A stretch of 58,337 bases of DNA from Polaromonas glacialis (GCF_000709345.1 NZ_KL448323.1:3432461-3490797), one strand, 5' to 3'; positions 34,466 through 45,242 are shown, counted from the stretch's first letter. The notes: generated from the letters alone by a model not told the origin. A program made the numbers and translations.

Positions 34466-34942
34466 CTAGTGATGATGGCCGTGTTCGCCGTGGACATGCT
34501 GGTGCGCGATTTCCTCGTCGGACGCCAGGCGCACGTCGGTGACCTTCAGCGTGAAGCGCAGCGCCTTGCCGGCCAGCGGATGGTTGGCGTCCAGGATCAC
34601 CGTGTCGCCCTTGATCTTGGCGACGTTGAAGACCTGCCTGCGGCCGTCGCTGCCCTGGCCTTCGAGCTGTCCGCCGACCTTCACGCCGGGCGGAAACTGG
34701 CTGCGCGGAATGGTGCGCACCAGGTCTTCGTCGCGCAGGCCGAAGGCGTCTTCGGCGGCAAGCGCCAGCGTGGTCTGGTAGCCGGCTTCGCGGCCGTCTA
34801 GCGCTTCCTCGATCTTCGGCAGGGTGTTGCCGTAGCCGCCGTGCAGGTAGACCATCGGCTCCTTGTTTTCCTCGATCAGCTTGCCCTGGGCGTCGGCGAC
34901 CTTGAAGCGCAGGGTGACGGCGGTGTTCTTTTCAATTTTCAT
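34466..34942 (-). CDS. slyD: SlyD-like FKBP-type peptidyl-prolyl isomerase
   Basis: A 158-residue protein. The FKBP domain begins TAVTLRFKVADAQGKLIEEN and MVYLHGGYGNTLPKIEEAL. The inserted flap (IF) chaperone domain follows (about 70-125, with DEDLVRTIPRSQFP), and HPLAGKALRFTLKV closes the FKBP fold. The tail HQHVHGEHGHHH is His-rich as in metal-binding SlyD proteins. It folds proline-containing proteins and may handle nickel. Its stop codon directly abuts repeat family C. No hydrogenase or urease genes are in the window. Confidence 0.92.
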   Translation of the reverse strand: MKIEKNTAVTLRFKVADAQGKLIEENKEPMVYLHGGYGNTLPKIEEALDGREAGYQTTLALAAEDAFGLRDEDLVRTIPRSQFPPGVKVGGQLEGQGSDGRRQVFNVAKIKGDTVILDANHPLAGKALRFTLKVTDVRLASDEEIAHQHVHGEHGHHH

Positions 34943-35131
34943 GGCGGTGTTGCTTTCTGCAGTGGGCTGGACGCCGGAGCGCGCGCAGCTGGTGTGTGGG
35001 GGTGAATGATCTTAGCAACGATGGCGCGCAGGCAGCGGCATCGCGCAGGCATCCGGGAAAACGGACTACAAGGCGCCAGCGTGGCCGGCGCCATAGTCAA
35101 AGCCCTGACCTTTACTTCCTGCCCATTGCCC

Positions 35132-35773
35132 ATGCCCACCCTGCCGACGCCTTCGCCCGCTGTTGCATCGATTGAACTGCTGTCCGGCGCGCAAAGCCCC
35201 CGCCCGCTGTTCGTGCTGCTGCACGACGCCGGCGGCACGGCGCTGGACATGCTGGAACTGGGCAACCGGCTGGGCGATGCGTTTGCCGAGGCAGCGGTGC
35301 TGATTCCCGAAGGACTGACCTTGCCGGCGGCCGATGCGCCGGTCAGCGCCGATACGCTGGCGCAGGCCGTCAGGGCGCTGGCCGATTTCCTGCGCGCGCA
35401 GCAGCAGCGTTTCAATGTGCTGCAGTCCGACACCGCGCTGCTCGGCTTTGGTGCGGGCGCCAGCCTGGCGCTGGCCCTGAGCGACGTGCACGACGGCCTG
35501 GCCGGCCGGGTGCTGTCCTTTGGCGGCTGCTACGCCGCCTGGCCGGCCAGGGCGCCGGCGCTCACCACGCTGCATTTCCTGCACGGGCACAAGGACGCGG
35601 TCGTGCCGGTGGCCCGCGTCCGCCATGACTTTGCGCGCCTGATGGAGCTTGGCGCCGACGCCACGCTCGATGTCGCCAGCAGTCTGGCGCACGAACTGCA
35701 TCCGGCGCTGATGGACCAAGCGGTCACGCGGCTGCAGACCTGCGTGCCGCTGCGCTTCTGGAAGGCGCTGTAG
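35132..35773 (+). CDS. YpfH-like alpha/beta hydrolase with serine nucleophile replaced
   Basis: A 213-residue alpha/beta-hydrolase-fold protein that aligns along its length with E. coli YpfH (esterase). The nucleophile elbow, GFSQGA in YpfH, is GFGAGA here, so Ser is Gly (codon GGT, one change from AGT). The acid (HGHKDAVVP) and the His (LAHELHP) positions remain. Classical ester hydrolysis is therefore doubtful. ATG 35132 starts close to the conserved SPRPLFVLLHDAGG. It stands divergent from slyD. Confidence 0.78.
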   Translation: MPTLPTPSPAVASIELLSGAQSPRPLFVLLHDAGGTALDMLELGNRLGDAFAEAAVLIPEGLTLPAADAPVSADTLAQAVRALADFLRAQQQRFNVLQSDTALLGFGAGASLALALSDVHDGLAGRVLSFGGCYAAWPARAPALTTLHFLHGHKDAVVPVARVRHDFARLMELGADATLDVASSLAHELHPALMDQAVTRLQTCVPLRFWKAL

Positions 35774-35810
35774 TTTGCATGGCGCGCATCGGCCGCGCTG
35801 TTTTTTTAGA

Positions 35811-35871
35811 GAAAAAAGAGCGTTTTCCACAATACGGGCATGTGCAATCAGCTACTAAATTAATAGCGTCC
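35811..35871 (+). repeat. interspersed repeat family A, copy
   Basis: AAAAAAGAGCGTTTTCCACA, then GGGCATGTGCAATCAGCTAC and TAAATTAATAGCG. It lies just after the YpfH-like gene and next to the MITE. Confidence 0.7.
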
Positions 35872-35885
35872 AGCTGTGCGCCTAG

Positions 35886-36031
35886 TGTCGCGTCAGGCGC
35901 AAAGTGTCGGGAGATCGCGTCGCCAGCGGCGTGCAGCGCAAGGCGCAGTCCGCAGCCAGGGCTGAAGCCCTGGCAAGGGTTGCAACGAGGCGATGGCCAG
36001 CGAGAACCGGCAGTTTGCGCCTGACGCGACA
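35886..36031. mobile_element. MITE, 146 bp, inserted at the cueR stop codon
   Basis: Perfect 18-bp terminal inverted repeats, TGTCGCGTCAGGCGCAAA at 35886-35903 and TTTGCGCCTGACGCGACA at 36014-36031, flanked by a 4-bp target duplication CTAG (35882-35885 and 36032-36035). There is no internal gene. The right CTAG supplies the TAG stop of cueR (minus strand), so the insertion left the protein unchanged. CTAG targets are typical of some IS5-family elements, a possible parent. Confidence 0.88.
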
Positions 36032-36444
36032 CTAGTCCGCCAGCCCGCTCAGGATCGGGCAGTCCGGCCGCTCATTGCCCTGGCAGCAGTCCGCCAGCTG
36101 CGCCAGCGTCTGGCGCATCGCCTGCATCTCGGCGATGCGCCGTTCCAGGTCGGCGACGTGTACCTGCGCGATGCGCTTCACGTCGGCGCTGGCGCGCTGC
36201 TGGTTTTGCCACAGCTTGAGCAGCTCGGCGATTTCAAGCATGCTGAAACCCAGCGCGCGGGCGCGGCGGATGAAGCGCAGGGTGTGGATTTGCTTGTCGC
36301 CATATTGCCGGTAGCCCGCGTCGGTGCGATGCACGGGCGGCAGCAGGCCCAGCGCTTCGTAGTGCCGAACCATCTTGGCCGACACGCCCGATTGCCTGGC
36401 GGCCTGGCCGATGTTGAACGGGCCGCTATCTGGCACAGGGGCAG

Positions 36445-36448
<4 letters not shown>
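36032..36448 (-). CDS. cueR: CueR, copper-responsive MerR-family activator
   Basis: A 138-residue MerR-type regulator. The winged helix ([20 protein letters not shown], then RTDAGYRQY) is followed by a dimerisation helix and the metal loop [13 protein letters not shown], the C-x7-C arrangement that binds Cu+ in CueR. It activates copA and copZ promoters by untwisting a 19-bp spacer; two such promoters lie at 38949-38979 and 39030-39060. It overlaps copA by 4 bp (ATGA), so it is translated with it and is autoregulated. The MITE abuts its stop codon. Confidence 0.92.
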
Positions 36449-38916
<2,468 letters not shown>

Positions 38917-38948
38917 GCGTGTCTCCTGAAGATGGGGATGATGGCGCG

Positions 38949-38979
38949 AGTCTGAACCTTCCTATCATGGCAGGGTCAA
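38949..38979 (-). promoter_or_regulatory. CueR-dependent promoter of copA-cueR
   Basis: On the minus strand: -35 TTGACC (38979-38974), then a dyad ACCCTGCCA-TGA-TAGGAAGGT (38976-38956), and -10 CAGACT (38954-38949). The spacer is 19 bp, longer than normal and diagnostic for MerR-family activation. Confidence 0.88.
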
Positions 38980-39029
38980 GCCTGGGCTAAAAGTAACCCT
39001 GACAGCCTTTGGGGTTTGGGCTGAACCGG

Positions 39030-39060
39030 TTGACCTTGCCCCGATGGGAAGGTTCAGACT
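39030..39060 (+). promoter_or_regulatory. CueR-dependent promoter of copZ
   Basis: -35 TTGACC (39030-39035), dyad ACCTTGCCC-CGA-TGGGAAGGT (39033-39053), -10 CAGACT (39055-39060). The spacer is again 19 bp. The two promoters face apart with 50 bp between their -35 boxes. Confidence 0.9.
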
Positions 39061-39099
39061 GCCGGCTTGATTCACCCTTTCACCCTTCAAGGAAACCCC

Positions 39100-39288
39100 A
39101 TGGAATTCAATGTCCCCGACATGAGCTGCGGCCACTGCGCCGGCGTTATCACCAAGGCCTTGCAGCAGCTCGACGCCGACGCCATGATCAGCATCGACCT
39201 GCCGGCCAAGAAAGTCACCGTCGAGACCGCGCAAGACCGGCAAACCGTGGCCGACGCGCTGACCGAGGCCGGCTACCCGACGCATTGA
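39100..39288 (+). CDS. copZ: CopZ-like copper chaperone
   Basis: A 62-residue single heavy-metal-associated domain: MEFNVPDMSCGHCAGVITKA with the CxxC pair that holds Cu+, then the ferredoxin-like fold ending LTEAGYP. It would pass copper to CopA. ATG 39100 with AAGGA at 39089-39093 is chosen over 39067. It is transcribed from its own CueR promoter, divergent from copA. Confidence 0.92.
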   Translation: MEFNVPDMSCGHCAGVITKALQQLDADAMISIDLPAKKVTVETAQDRQTVADALTEAGYPTH

Positions 39289-39379
39289 AGGTGGCCGCTA
39301 GCGTCAGGACAGACACCCGCGCGGCGTTGCCGTGTGCGCCTCGATAGAATGATTCTTCCCTTCACTTCCGTCAGCGCCT

Positions 39380-40252
39380 GTGTCCGACCGTCTTGCCGTC
39401 CTGCCCCAATACCTGCTGCCCAAGCAGGCGCTCACCCGGTTTGCCGGTTTTGTCGCCTCGCGCGAACGCGGCTGGGTGACCACTGAAATCATCCGCCGCT
39501 TTGTCGCCAAGTACCGGGTGAACATGGACGAGGCGCTGGACGCCAACATCGCCAGCTACCTGACCTTCAACGATTTCTTCACCCGCGCCCTCAAGCCCGG
39601 CGCCCGGCCGCTGGCCCCGGCCGACCTGGTCTGCCCGGTCGATGGCGCGATCAGCCAGTTCGGCGCCATCGCGCATGACCAGCTGATCCAGGCCAAGGGC
39701 CACCACTACTCGACCACGGCCATGGTCGGCGGCGACGCGGCGCTGGCGGCGCAGTACCAAGATGGCCATTTCGCCACGATCTACCTGAGCCCCAAGGACT
39801 ACCACCGCATCCACATGCCGGCGGGCGGGCGCCTGACGCGGATGATTTACGTTCCGGGCGAGCTGTTCTCGGTCAACCCGGTCACGGCGCGCGGCGTGCC
39901 GGGGCTGTTCGCGCGCAACGAGCGCGTGGTGTGCGTGTTCGAGTCGGCGCGCGGGCCGTTCGTGCTGGCGCTGGTCGGCGCGACGATTGTCGGCAGCATG
40001 GCCACCGTCTGGCACGGCGTGGTGAACCCGCCGCGCGGCAAGGCGGTGCGCGAATGGCGCTATCCGGCGTCTGGCCAGAGCGAAGTCGCGCTCAAGCAGG
40101 GCGAGGAAATGGGACGGTTTTTGCTGGGTTCGACCGTGGTGCTGCTGTTTCCCAAGGGGCCGCTGCGCTTCAACCCCGACTGGGCGCCGGGCCGGGCGGT
40201 GCGGCTGGGCGAGGCGATGGCGGATTATTCGGCGGCCGGGCAGCAGAACTGA
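39380..40252 (+). CDS. psd: phosphatidylserine decarboxylase proenzyme
   Basis: A 290-residue proenzyme that makes phosphatidylethanolamine. It cleaves itself at LGST (GRFLLGSTVVLLF, near residue 254), producing a pyruvoyl group on the Ser. The catalytic Asp is in CPVDGAISQ and the His in KDYHRIHMPAGG. Length is typical. The start is GTG at 39380; no closer ATG fits the conserved N-terminus. It lies 91 bp after copZ and is probably separately expressed. Confidence 0.93.
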   Translation: MSDRLAVLPQYLLPKQALTRFAGFVASRERGWVTTEIIRRFVAKYRVNMDEALDANIASYLTFNDFFTRALKPGARPLAPADLVCPVDGAISQFGAIAHDQLIQAKGHHYSTTAMVGGDAALAAQYQDGHFATIYLSPKDYHRIHMPAGGRLTRMIYVPGELFSVNPVTARGVPGLFARNERVVCVFESARGPFVLALVGATIVGSMATVWHGVVNPPRGKAVREWRYPASGQSEVALKQGEEMGRFLLGSTVVLLFPKGPLRFNPDWAPGRAVRLGEAMADYSAAGQQN

Positions 40253-40371
40253 ACCAAGAGCCCTCGGCCCCGCACGCGCAATTCGCTGGCTAAGGGCAAG
40301 GGGTTATCGGGGTGGGCGTAAAGTAGCCATCTTGCCCAAAGCACCCCCAATTTCCACCTCTGGAGTCCGCC

Positions 40372-41952
40372 ATGAACGCCCCCCTGCACCGCGAAATCCC
40401 CGCCGGCATCCTCGACGCCGCCCAGATGCTTTCCCAAATCACGACCCAGTGGGACGGCGACATCGTCAAGCAATTGACCGACTACATCGCCATTCCCGCC
40501 AAGTCGCCGACCTTTGACCCCGACTGGGCGCAGCACGGCTTCATCGACACCGTCATGCGCAATGCCGCGACGTGGGTCGAAGCGCAGAAGGTCGAGGGCT
40601 TGACACTGGAAATCGTCCGGCTCGAAGGCCGCACGCCGGTGCTGTTCTTTGAAATTCCCGCTTCGTCAGGTGGTGCGTTGGCATCCCCTCTTCACCAGCC
40701 AGGGCCGCAGGACCGGCTTCGCCGGACTGCAGGCGCAGCGGCCCCCTCGGGGGGCAGCGAACCACGCGAAGCGGGGAGCGTGGGGGCCACAGTCCTGATG
40801 TACGGCCACCTCGACAAGCAGCCCGAGTTCACCGGCTGGCGCAACGACCTGGGGCCGTGGACGCCCAAGTATGAAGACGGCAAGCTCTACGGACGCGGCG
40901 GCGCCGACGACGGCTACGCGGTCTATGCCAGCATCGCCGCCGTGCAGGCGCTAAAAAGCCAGAACATCGCGCATCCGCGCATCGTCGGGCTGATCGAAAC
41001 CTGCGAGGAAAGCGGCTCCTACGACCTGCTGCCCTACGTCGATGCGCTGCGCGAGCGGCTCGGCGAGGTCGCGCTGGTGGTCTGCCTGGATTCGGGCGCG
41101 GGCAACTACGACCAGCTCTGGCTGACCACCAGCCTGCGCGGCAACGCCGCCGGCGTGCTCAAGGTCGAGGTGCTGACCGAAGGCGTGCATTCGGGCGACG
41201 CCAGCGGCTTGGTGCCGTCGAGCTTTCGCATCATGCGGCAAGTGCTCGACCGGCTCGAAGACAGCGCCACCGGCCGGCTGCTGCCGCCCAGCTTTCATTG
41301 CGAAGTCCCGGCCGACCGGCTGGCCCAGGCGCAGGCCACGGCCAAAATTCTGGGCGACGAGATCTACAAGCGCTTTCCGTGGGCGCATTACGACTGCGAA
41401 GGGGGGGCCGCGTTTGCGCTGCCGACGACGACCGACCCGGTCGAGGCGCTGCTCAACCGCACTTGGCGCCCGACCCTGAGCGTGACCGGCGCCGAAGGGT
41501 TTCCGTCCTTCCGCGACGCGGGCAACGTGCTGCGGCCCTACAGCGCCTTCAAGCTGTCGCTGCGCTTTCCGCCGCTGATCGATGCCGGCGTGGCGGTGCA
41601 GGAACTGAAAAAGCTGCTGGAGGACAACGCGCCCTACCAGGCGAAGGTCACTTTTGAAAGCAACGGCGGCGCCACCGGCTGGAACGCGCCAAGCACCGCG
41701 CCGTGGTTTGAACGCGCTTTGAACGACGCCTCGCAGAACTTCTTCGGCGCGCCCTGCGGCACGATTGGCCAGGGCGGCACGATTCCGCTGATGAGCCTGC
41801 TGAGCCAGGGTTTTCCGAAGGCACAGATGATGGTCTGCGGCGTGCTCGGCCCCAAGAGCAACGCGCACGGGCCGAACGAGTTCTTGCATGTGCCGTATGC
41901 CAGGAAACTGACGGCGGCGGTGGCGCAGGTGATTGCGCGGGTTCCGGGCTGA
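40372..41952 (+). CDS. M20-family metallopeptidase (dipeptidase) with inserted family C element
   Basis: A 526-residue zinc peptidase. Metal-binding motifs: His-Asp in LMYGHLDKQPEF, GRGGADDGYAV, and Glu-Glu in ETCEESGSYDLL; the dimerisation domain starts TTSLRGNAAGVLKVEV. The final metal His lies in NAHGPNEFLHV. Residues ~99-139 are an extra Ala/Gly/Pro-rich segment ([20 protein letters not shown] and onward) encoded by repeat family C, exactly between FEIPA and TVLMYGH. Without it the length would be about 485, the family norm. The insert lies just before a metal-ligand strand and the frame stays open, so the enzyme probably tolerates it. Confidence 0.9.
   Translation: MNAPLHREIPAGILDAAQMLSQITTQWDGDIVKQLTDYIAIPAKSPTFDPDWAQHGFIDTVMRNAATWVEAQKVEGLTLEIVRLEGRTPVLFFEIPASSGGALASPLHQPGPQDRLRRTAGAAAPSGGSEPREAGSVGATVLMYGHLDKQPEFTGWRNDLGPWTPKYEDGKLYGRGGADDGYAVYASIAAVQALKSQNIAHPRIVGLIETCEESGSYDLLPYVDALRERLGEVALVVCLDSGAGNYDQLWLTTSLRGNAAGVLKVEVLTEGVHSGDASGLVPSSFRIMRQVLDRLEDSATGRLLPPSFHCEVPADRLAQAQATAKILGDEIYKRFPWAHYDCEGGAAFALPTTTDPVEALLNRTWRPTLSVTGAEGFPSFRDAGNVLRPYSAFKLSLRFPPLIDAGVAVQELKKLLEDNAPYQAKVTFESNGGATGWNAPSTAPWFERALNDASQNFFGAPCGTIGQGGTIPLMSLLSQGFPKAQMMVCGVLGPKSNAHGPNEFLHVPYARKLTAAVAQVIARVPG
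40690..40791 (+). repeat. GC-rich element family C, copy 2, in frame inside the M20 peptidase
   Basis: Shares CGGCTTCGCCGGACTGCAGG, CGCAGCGGCCCCCTCGGGGG and GCAGCGAACCACGCGAAGCG with the rsmA copy, ending GGGAGCGTGGGGGC. Translated in the same frame as the rsmA copy, it gives nearly the same peptide. Confidence 0.92.
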
Positions 41953-41960
41953 ACCTTGCT

Positions 41961-42029
41961 TTTTTAAGCCAAAAAGGCTTTTCCCGCATGTCTGCTGTGC
42001 GCAGGCAGCTATTAAAAAAGAAGCGCTAG
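41961..42029 (+). repeat. interspersed repeat family A, copy
   Basis: AAGCCAAAAAGGCTTTTCCC, then GCATGTCTGCTGTGCGCAGG and CAGCTATTAAAAAAGAAGCG. The AAGCC/GGCTT hairpin may double as a terminator for the M20 gene. Confidence 0.72.
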
Positions 42030-42045
42030 TCTTCTGCCTGCTTTT

Positions 42046-43215
42046 TCAAGCCTTGCGCAGCCTGCGCTGCTGCAGCCCCAGCCAGCCCAGCGCCAGCGCG
42101 GTCAGCCCGAGCGGCAGCAGCGAACCCAGATTGAGCAGCGCCCAGCCCTGCGTGGTCACCAGCACGCCCGAGGCCAGCGACGACACCGCCAGCACCGCGA
42201 ACACGCAAAAATTGAGCGCGCCCTGGGCCTTGTCCTTTTCTTCCGGCCGGTAAGCCGTCAGCGCCAGCGTGGTGGCGCCGGTGAACAGGAAATTCCAGCC
42301 CAGCCCGAGCAAAAACAGCGCCAGCAGAAACTGCCTGAACTCCACGCCCGACAGGGCAATCAGCACGCAGGCGACGTTCAGCGCCAGCCCGGTGGCCATG
42401 ACGGTCAGCGTGCCGTAGCGCTTGATCAGGTGGCCGGTGAAGAAGCCGGGCGCGAACATGCCGATCACATGCCATTCCAGCACCCACGCCACGTCGGAAA
42501 ACGGCAGGCCGCAGACCTGCATGGCAATCGGCGTGGCGGCCATCAGGAGGTTCATCACGCCGTAGCCCAGCGCGCCGGCGGCGGCCGCGACGATGAAGAC
42601 CGGCTGGCGCATGATCTCGCCCAGCGGCCGGCCGCCGCTGCTGGCGTGTTTCGGCGGCGGCGGTGGAAAGTCGATGAAGGCCAGCAAGGCCATCGCCAGC
42701 AGCGCCACGCCGGCCAGCGCCAGGTAGGCGCCGGCAAACGGCACGGCGGTCATGCTGCGGGTGCTTGAGGCCAGGTTCGGCCCGGCCACAGCGCCCAGCA
42801 GGCCGCCGGCCATCACCAGCGAAATCGCCTTTTCGCGAAACGCCGGCAGGGCCAGCTCGGCAGCGGCGAAGCGGTAGAGCTGCGCATTGGCGTTGTAGTA
42901 GCCGGCCACCAGCGTGGCCGCGACCAGCAGCCAGAAGTTCCGGCTGTAGGCCGCGTAACAGCACAGCAGCGCCGAGGCCAGGCCCACGAGCAGCCCGAGC
43001 TGGAACGACGCCTTGCGGCCAAAACGGCGCTGGGTGTGTGCCACCAGCCCGGTGGACAGCGCGCCGCCGACAACATAGGCCATCACCGGCAGCGTCGCCA
43101 TCCAGCCCAGCGGCGCCAGACTCAAGCCGACAAGGCCGTTGATGGCGATGAAGGTGACGTTGTTGGTCAGGAACAAGCCCTGGCAGATCGTCAGCAGCCA
43201 GAGGTTGCGGTTCAT
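42046..43215 (-). CDS. MFS transporter
   Basis: A 389-residue carrier with about 12 membrane helices. It starts MNRNLWLLTICQGLFLTNNV; loop 2-3 carries a motif A relative (AHTQRRFGRKASF), and a Pro/His-rich central loop (FPPPPPKHASSGG) separates the halves. It is close in type to YcaD/YbfB-like MFS carriers; the substrate is unknown. Its ATG overlaps the rsmE stop by 4 bp (ATGA), so it is co-translated with rsmE. Confidence 0.85.
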   Translation of the reverse strand: MNRNLWLLTICQGLFLTNNVTFIAINGLVGLSLAPLGWMATLPVMAYVVGGALSTGLVAHTQRRFGRKASFQLGLLVGLASALLCCYAAYSRNFWLLVAATLVAGYYNANAQLYRFAAAELALPAFREKAISLVMAGGLLGAVAGPNLASSTRSMTAVPFAGAYLALAGVALLAMALLAFIDFPPPPPKHASSGGRPLGEIMRQPVFIVAAAAGALGYGVMNLLMAATPIAMQVCGLPFSDVAWVLEWHVIGMFAPGFFTGHLIKRYGTLTVMATGLALNVACVLIALSGVEFRQFLLALFLLGLGWNFLFTGATTLALTAYRPEEKDKAQGALNFCVFAVLAVSSLASGVLVTTQGWALLNLGSLLPLGLTALALGWLGLQQRRLRKA

Positions 43216-43961
43216 GCGCCGCCCGGTGCCAGCGTGAGCAGCGACAAACAGGCCAGCGGCGCGGTCTCGGCGCGCAGGATGCGCGGCCCGAGCGTGACGG
43301 GGCTAAAGCCGCAGGCGATGGCGGCGGCTTCCTCGGCAGCGCTCAGGCCGCCTTCGGGGCCGCTCAGGAACGTCAGGGCGCCGGTGCCGGCAACGGCCTG
43401 GATCAGCGGCCGCGTGCCGTCCTGCAGCGACAGCAGCAGGCGTGTGCCGGCGCCTGCTGGCAGAGGGGCGGTTTTTTTCAGCCATTCGCCCAGCGTCGCC
43501 ACATCGTGAATCAAGGGCACGCGGTTGCGGCCGCACTGTTCGCTGGAGGCGATGGCAATGCCGCGCCAGTGCGCGACCTTCTTGTCGGCGCGCTCGGCCT
43601 TGAGCCGCAGCACGCTGCGCTCGCTCATCACCGGCTGGATGCTGGCCGCGCCGAGTTCGGTGGCTTTTTCGATCAGCCAGTCCATGCGGTCGTTGGCCGG
43701 CATGCTGACCACCAGATGGATGGCGCGCGCCGCTTCGCGCGCGGTGGCGGTGTACGCGCCGATGGTGACCTCGACATCGCTGCGGCCCATGCGCTCGACG
43801 GTGGCGTCGAATTCGCCCTCCGCGTCGCCCCGGCCATTGAAGAGCAGGATGCGCTCGCCCGGCTGCATCCGCAGCACCTGCACATGGCGGGCGGTCTGCT
43901 CGGGCAGGCTGATCGAACTGCCGGGAACGAGTGCCACGTCGGCATAAAAACGCGCGCTCAC
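43212..43961 (-). CDS. rsmE: RsmE, 16S rRNA m3U1498 methyltransferase
   Basis: A 249-residue SPOUT methyltransferase. An N-terminal PUA-like part (LPEQTARHVQVLRMQPGERI) precedes the SPOUT knot, seen in ATELGAASIQPVMSERSV, EQCGRNRVP, LLSLQDGT, FLSGPEGGLSAAEE and LGPRILRAETAPL. It methylates U1498 in the decoding centre of 16S rRNA. The start is GTG at 43961. The MFS gene overlaps its end by 4 bp. Confidence 0.93.
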   Translation of the reverse strand: MSARFYADVALVPGSSISLPEQTARHVQVLRMQPGERILLFNGRGDAEGEFDATVERMGRSDVEVTIGAYTATAREAARAIHLVVSMPANDRMDWLIEKATELGAASIQPVMSERSVLRLKAERADKKVAHWRGIAIASSEQCGRNRVPLIHDVATLGEWLKKTAPLPAGAGTRLLLSLQDGTRPLIQAVAGTGALTFLSGPEGGLSAAEEAAAIACGFSPVTLGPRILRAETAPLACLSLLTLAPGGA

Positions 43962-43991
43962 GGCGTTTTTACCGGCCAGGAAGGAATTGAT

Positions 43992-44056
43992 GTAGCTATT
44001 AAATCAATAGCTGCTTGCGCAAGCCGGATATGCGCAAAAGGCCGATTTGGCATCAA
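43992..44056 (-). repeat. interspersed repeat family A, copy (inverted)
   Basis: Minus-strand copy: TAGCTATTAAATCAATAGCT on the plus strand, then GCTTGCGCAAGCCGG and GCGCAAAAGGCCGATTTGGC. It fills the space between rsmE and the amgK-like gene and slightly overlaps the stop of the latter. Confidence 0.7.
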
Positions 44057-45138
44057 AACGTGTACCCCACGCGGGTTTCGTTGCCCTCGATCTCGTCGAG
44101 CAGCACCATCAGCGGCCCGAGCTGGCGGTACCTGGCGCAGGTGGCTCTGGCGTATTTGATGAAGCGCGGCGTGTCCGCCAGGTATTTCGGCTTGCCGTCG
44201 CGCAGCGTGAGCCGCGCAAAGATGCCCAGCACCTTGAGGTGGCGCTGCAGGCCCATCCATTCGACCGCCCGGTAGAACTCGCCGAAATCATCGCCGACCG
44301 GCAGCCCCGCCTTGCGCGCCTTCTGCCAGTAGCGCACGGTGATGTCGAGCACGAACTCCTCTTCCCAGCTCAAAAACGCATCGCGCATCAGGCTGGCGAT
44401 GTCGTAGGTGACCGGGCCGTAGACCGCGTCCTGGAAGTCGAGCACACCGAGGTCGCCGTTCTGGTCAACCATCAGGTTGCGCGGCATGAAGTCGCGGTGT
44501 ACATAGACGCGCGCGCCGTCGAGCGAATTCAGGTTGCTGGCCTTGATCTGCGCAAACAGCGGGTCCAGCTTGGCCATCAACGTGGCGTCGAGCGCAAAGC
44601 CCCGGTGCTTGCCGACATACCACTCGGGGAAAAGCGCCAGTTCGCGCGACAGCAGCGCGTCGTCGTAAGGCGGCAGCACGCCGGGCCTGGACGCGAGCTG
44701 CCACTGCACCAGCACGTCGGCCGCCTGCATGTAGAGGTCGAAGTGCGCCGTGGTCGCCTCCAGCCTGGCATCGACGGCGGCGGGCGGCGCGATCATGTCC
44801 ATCATGGTCTGCGCGCCCAGGTCGCTCAGCAGCATGAAGCCCAGCGGCGCATCCCAGGCCAGCACGCGCGGCGCGCTCAAGCCGGCGCCGGCCATCAGCT
44901 CGGCCACCTTGGCGAAAGGCGCGCAGTCTTCCAGGGCCGGCGGCGCGTCCATGATGATGAAGCTGTCCGTGCCCTGCGCGGCATCGATGCGGAAATAGCG
45001 CCGGAAGCTGGCATCGCTTGACGCCAGGCGGACGGTTTCTGGCTGCAAGCCGTGCGCTGGCGCCACGGCGGCGAGCCACCGGGCGAAGGCGCGCGCGCGC
45101 GCGGTATCAAGCCAGTCGGGGGGAAGCGAAGCGGTCAT
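44053..45138 (-). CDS. amgK: AmgK-like phosphotransferase (anomeric cell-wall sugar kinase)
   Basis: A 361-residue member of the aminoglycoside-phosphotransferase fold. SDASFRRYFRI is the nucleotide loop, VYVHRDFMPRNLMV the catalytic H-x-D-x4-N loop, and LGVLDFQDAVYGP the metal-binding Asp. The family (AmgK in Pseudomonas and relatives) phosphorylates MurNAc/GlcNAc in peptidoglycan recycling and is usually next to murU and near lptD-surA. Here it is divergent from lptD but murU is not visible, so the exact role rests on similarity and context. Confidence 0.82.
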   Translation of the reverse strand: MTASLPPDWLDTARARAFARWLAAVAPAHGLQPETVRLASSDASFRRYFRIDAAQGTDSFIIMDAPPALEDCAPFAKVAELMAGAGLSAPRVLAWDAPLGFMLLSDLGAQTMMDMIAPPAAVDARLEATTAHFDLYMQAADVLVQWQLASRPGVLPPYDDALLSRELALFPEWYVGKHRGFALDATLMAKLDPLFAQIKASNLNSLDGARVYVHRDFMPRNLMVDQNGDLGVLDFQDAVYGPVTYDIASLMRDAFLSWEEEFVLDITVRYWQKARKAGLPVGDDFGEFYRAVEWMGLQRHLKVLGIFARLTLRDGKPKYLADTPRFIKYARATCARYRQLGPLMVLLDEIEGNETRVGYTF

Positions 45139-45242
45139 GTTTTCAAAGCCCTTGGTCGGTGCGGCAGCCCGGCGCGGGCCGGGGCAGGAGGGTCATGGAT
45201 AATCAGCCCTGATTTTACAAACGGGTTTATCTCATACAAACG

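Noticed and set aside
40690..40791. Frameshift or assembly error in the M20 peptidase
   Set aside because: The reading frame is kept on both sides, the insert matches repeat copies elsewhere and a similar insert exists in rsmA, so a real element insertion explains it better.
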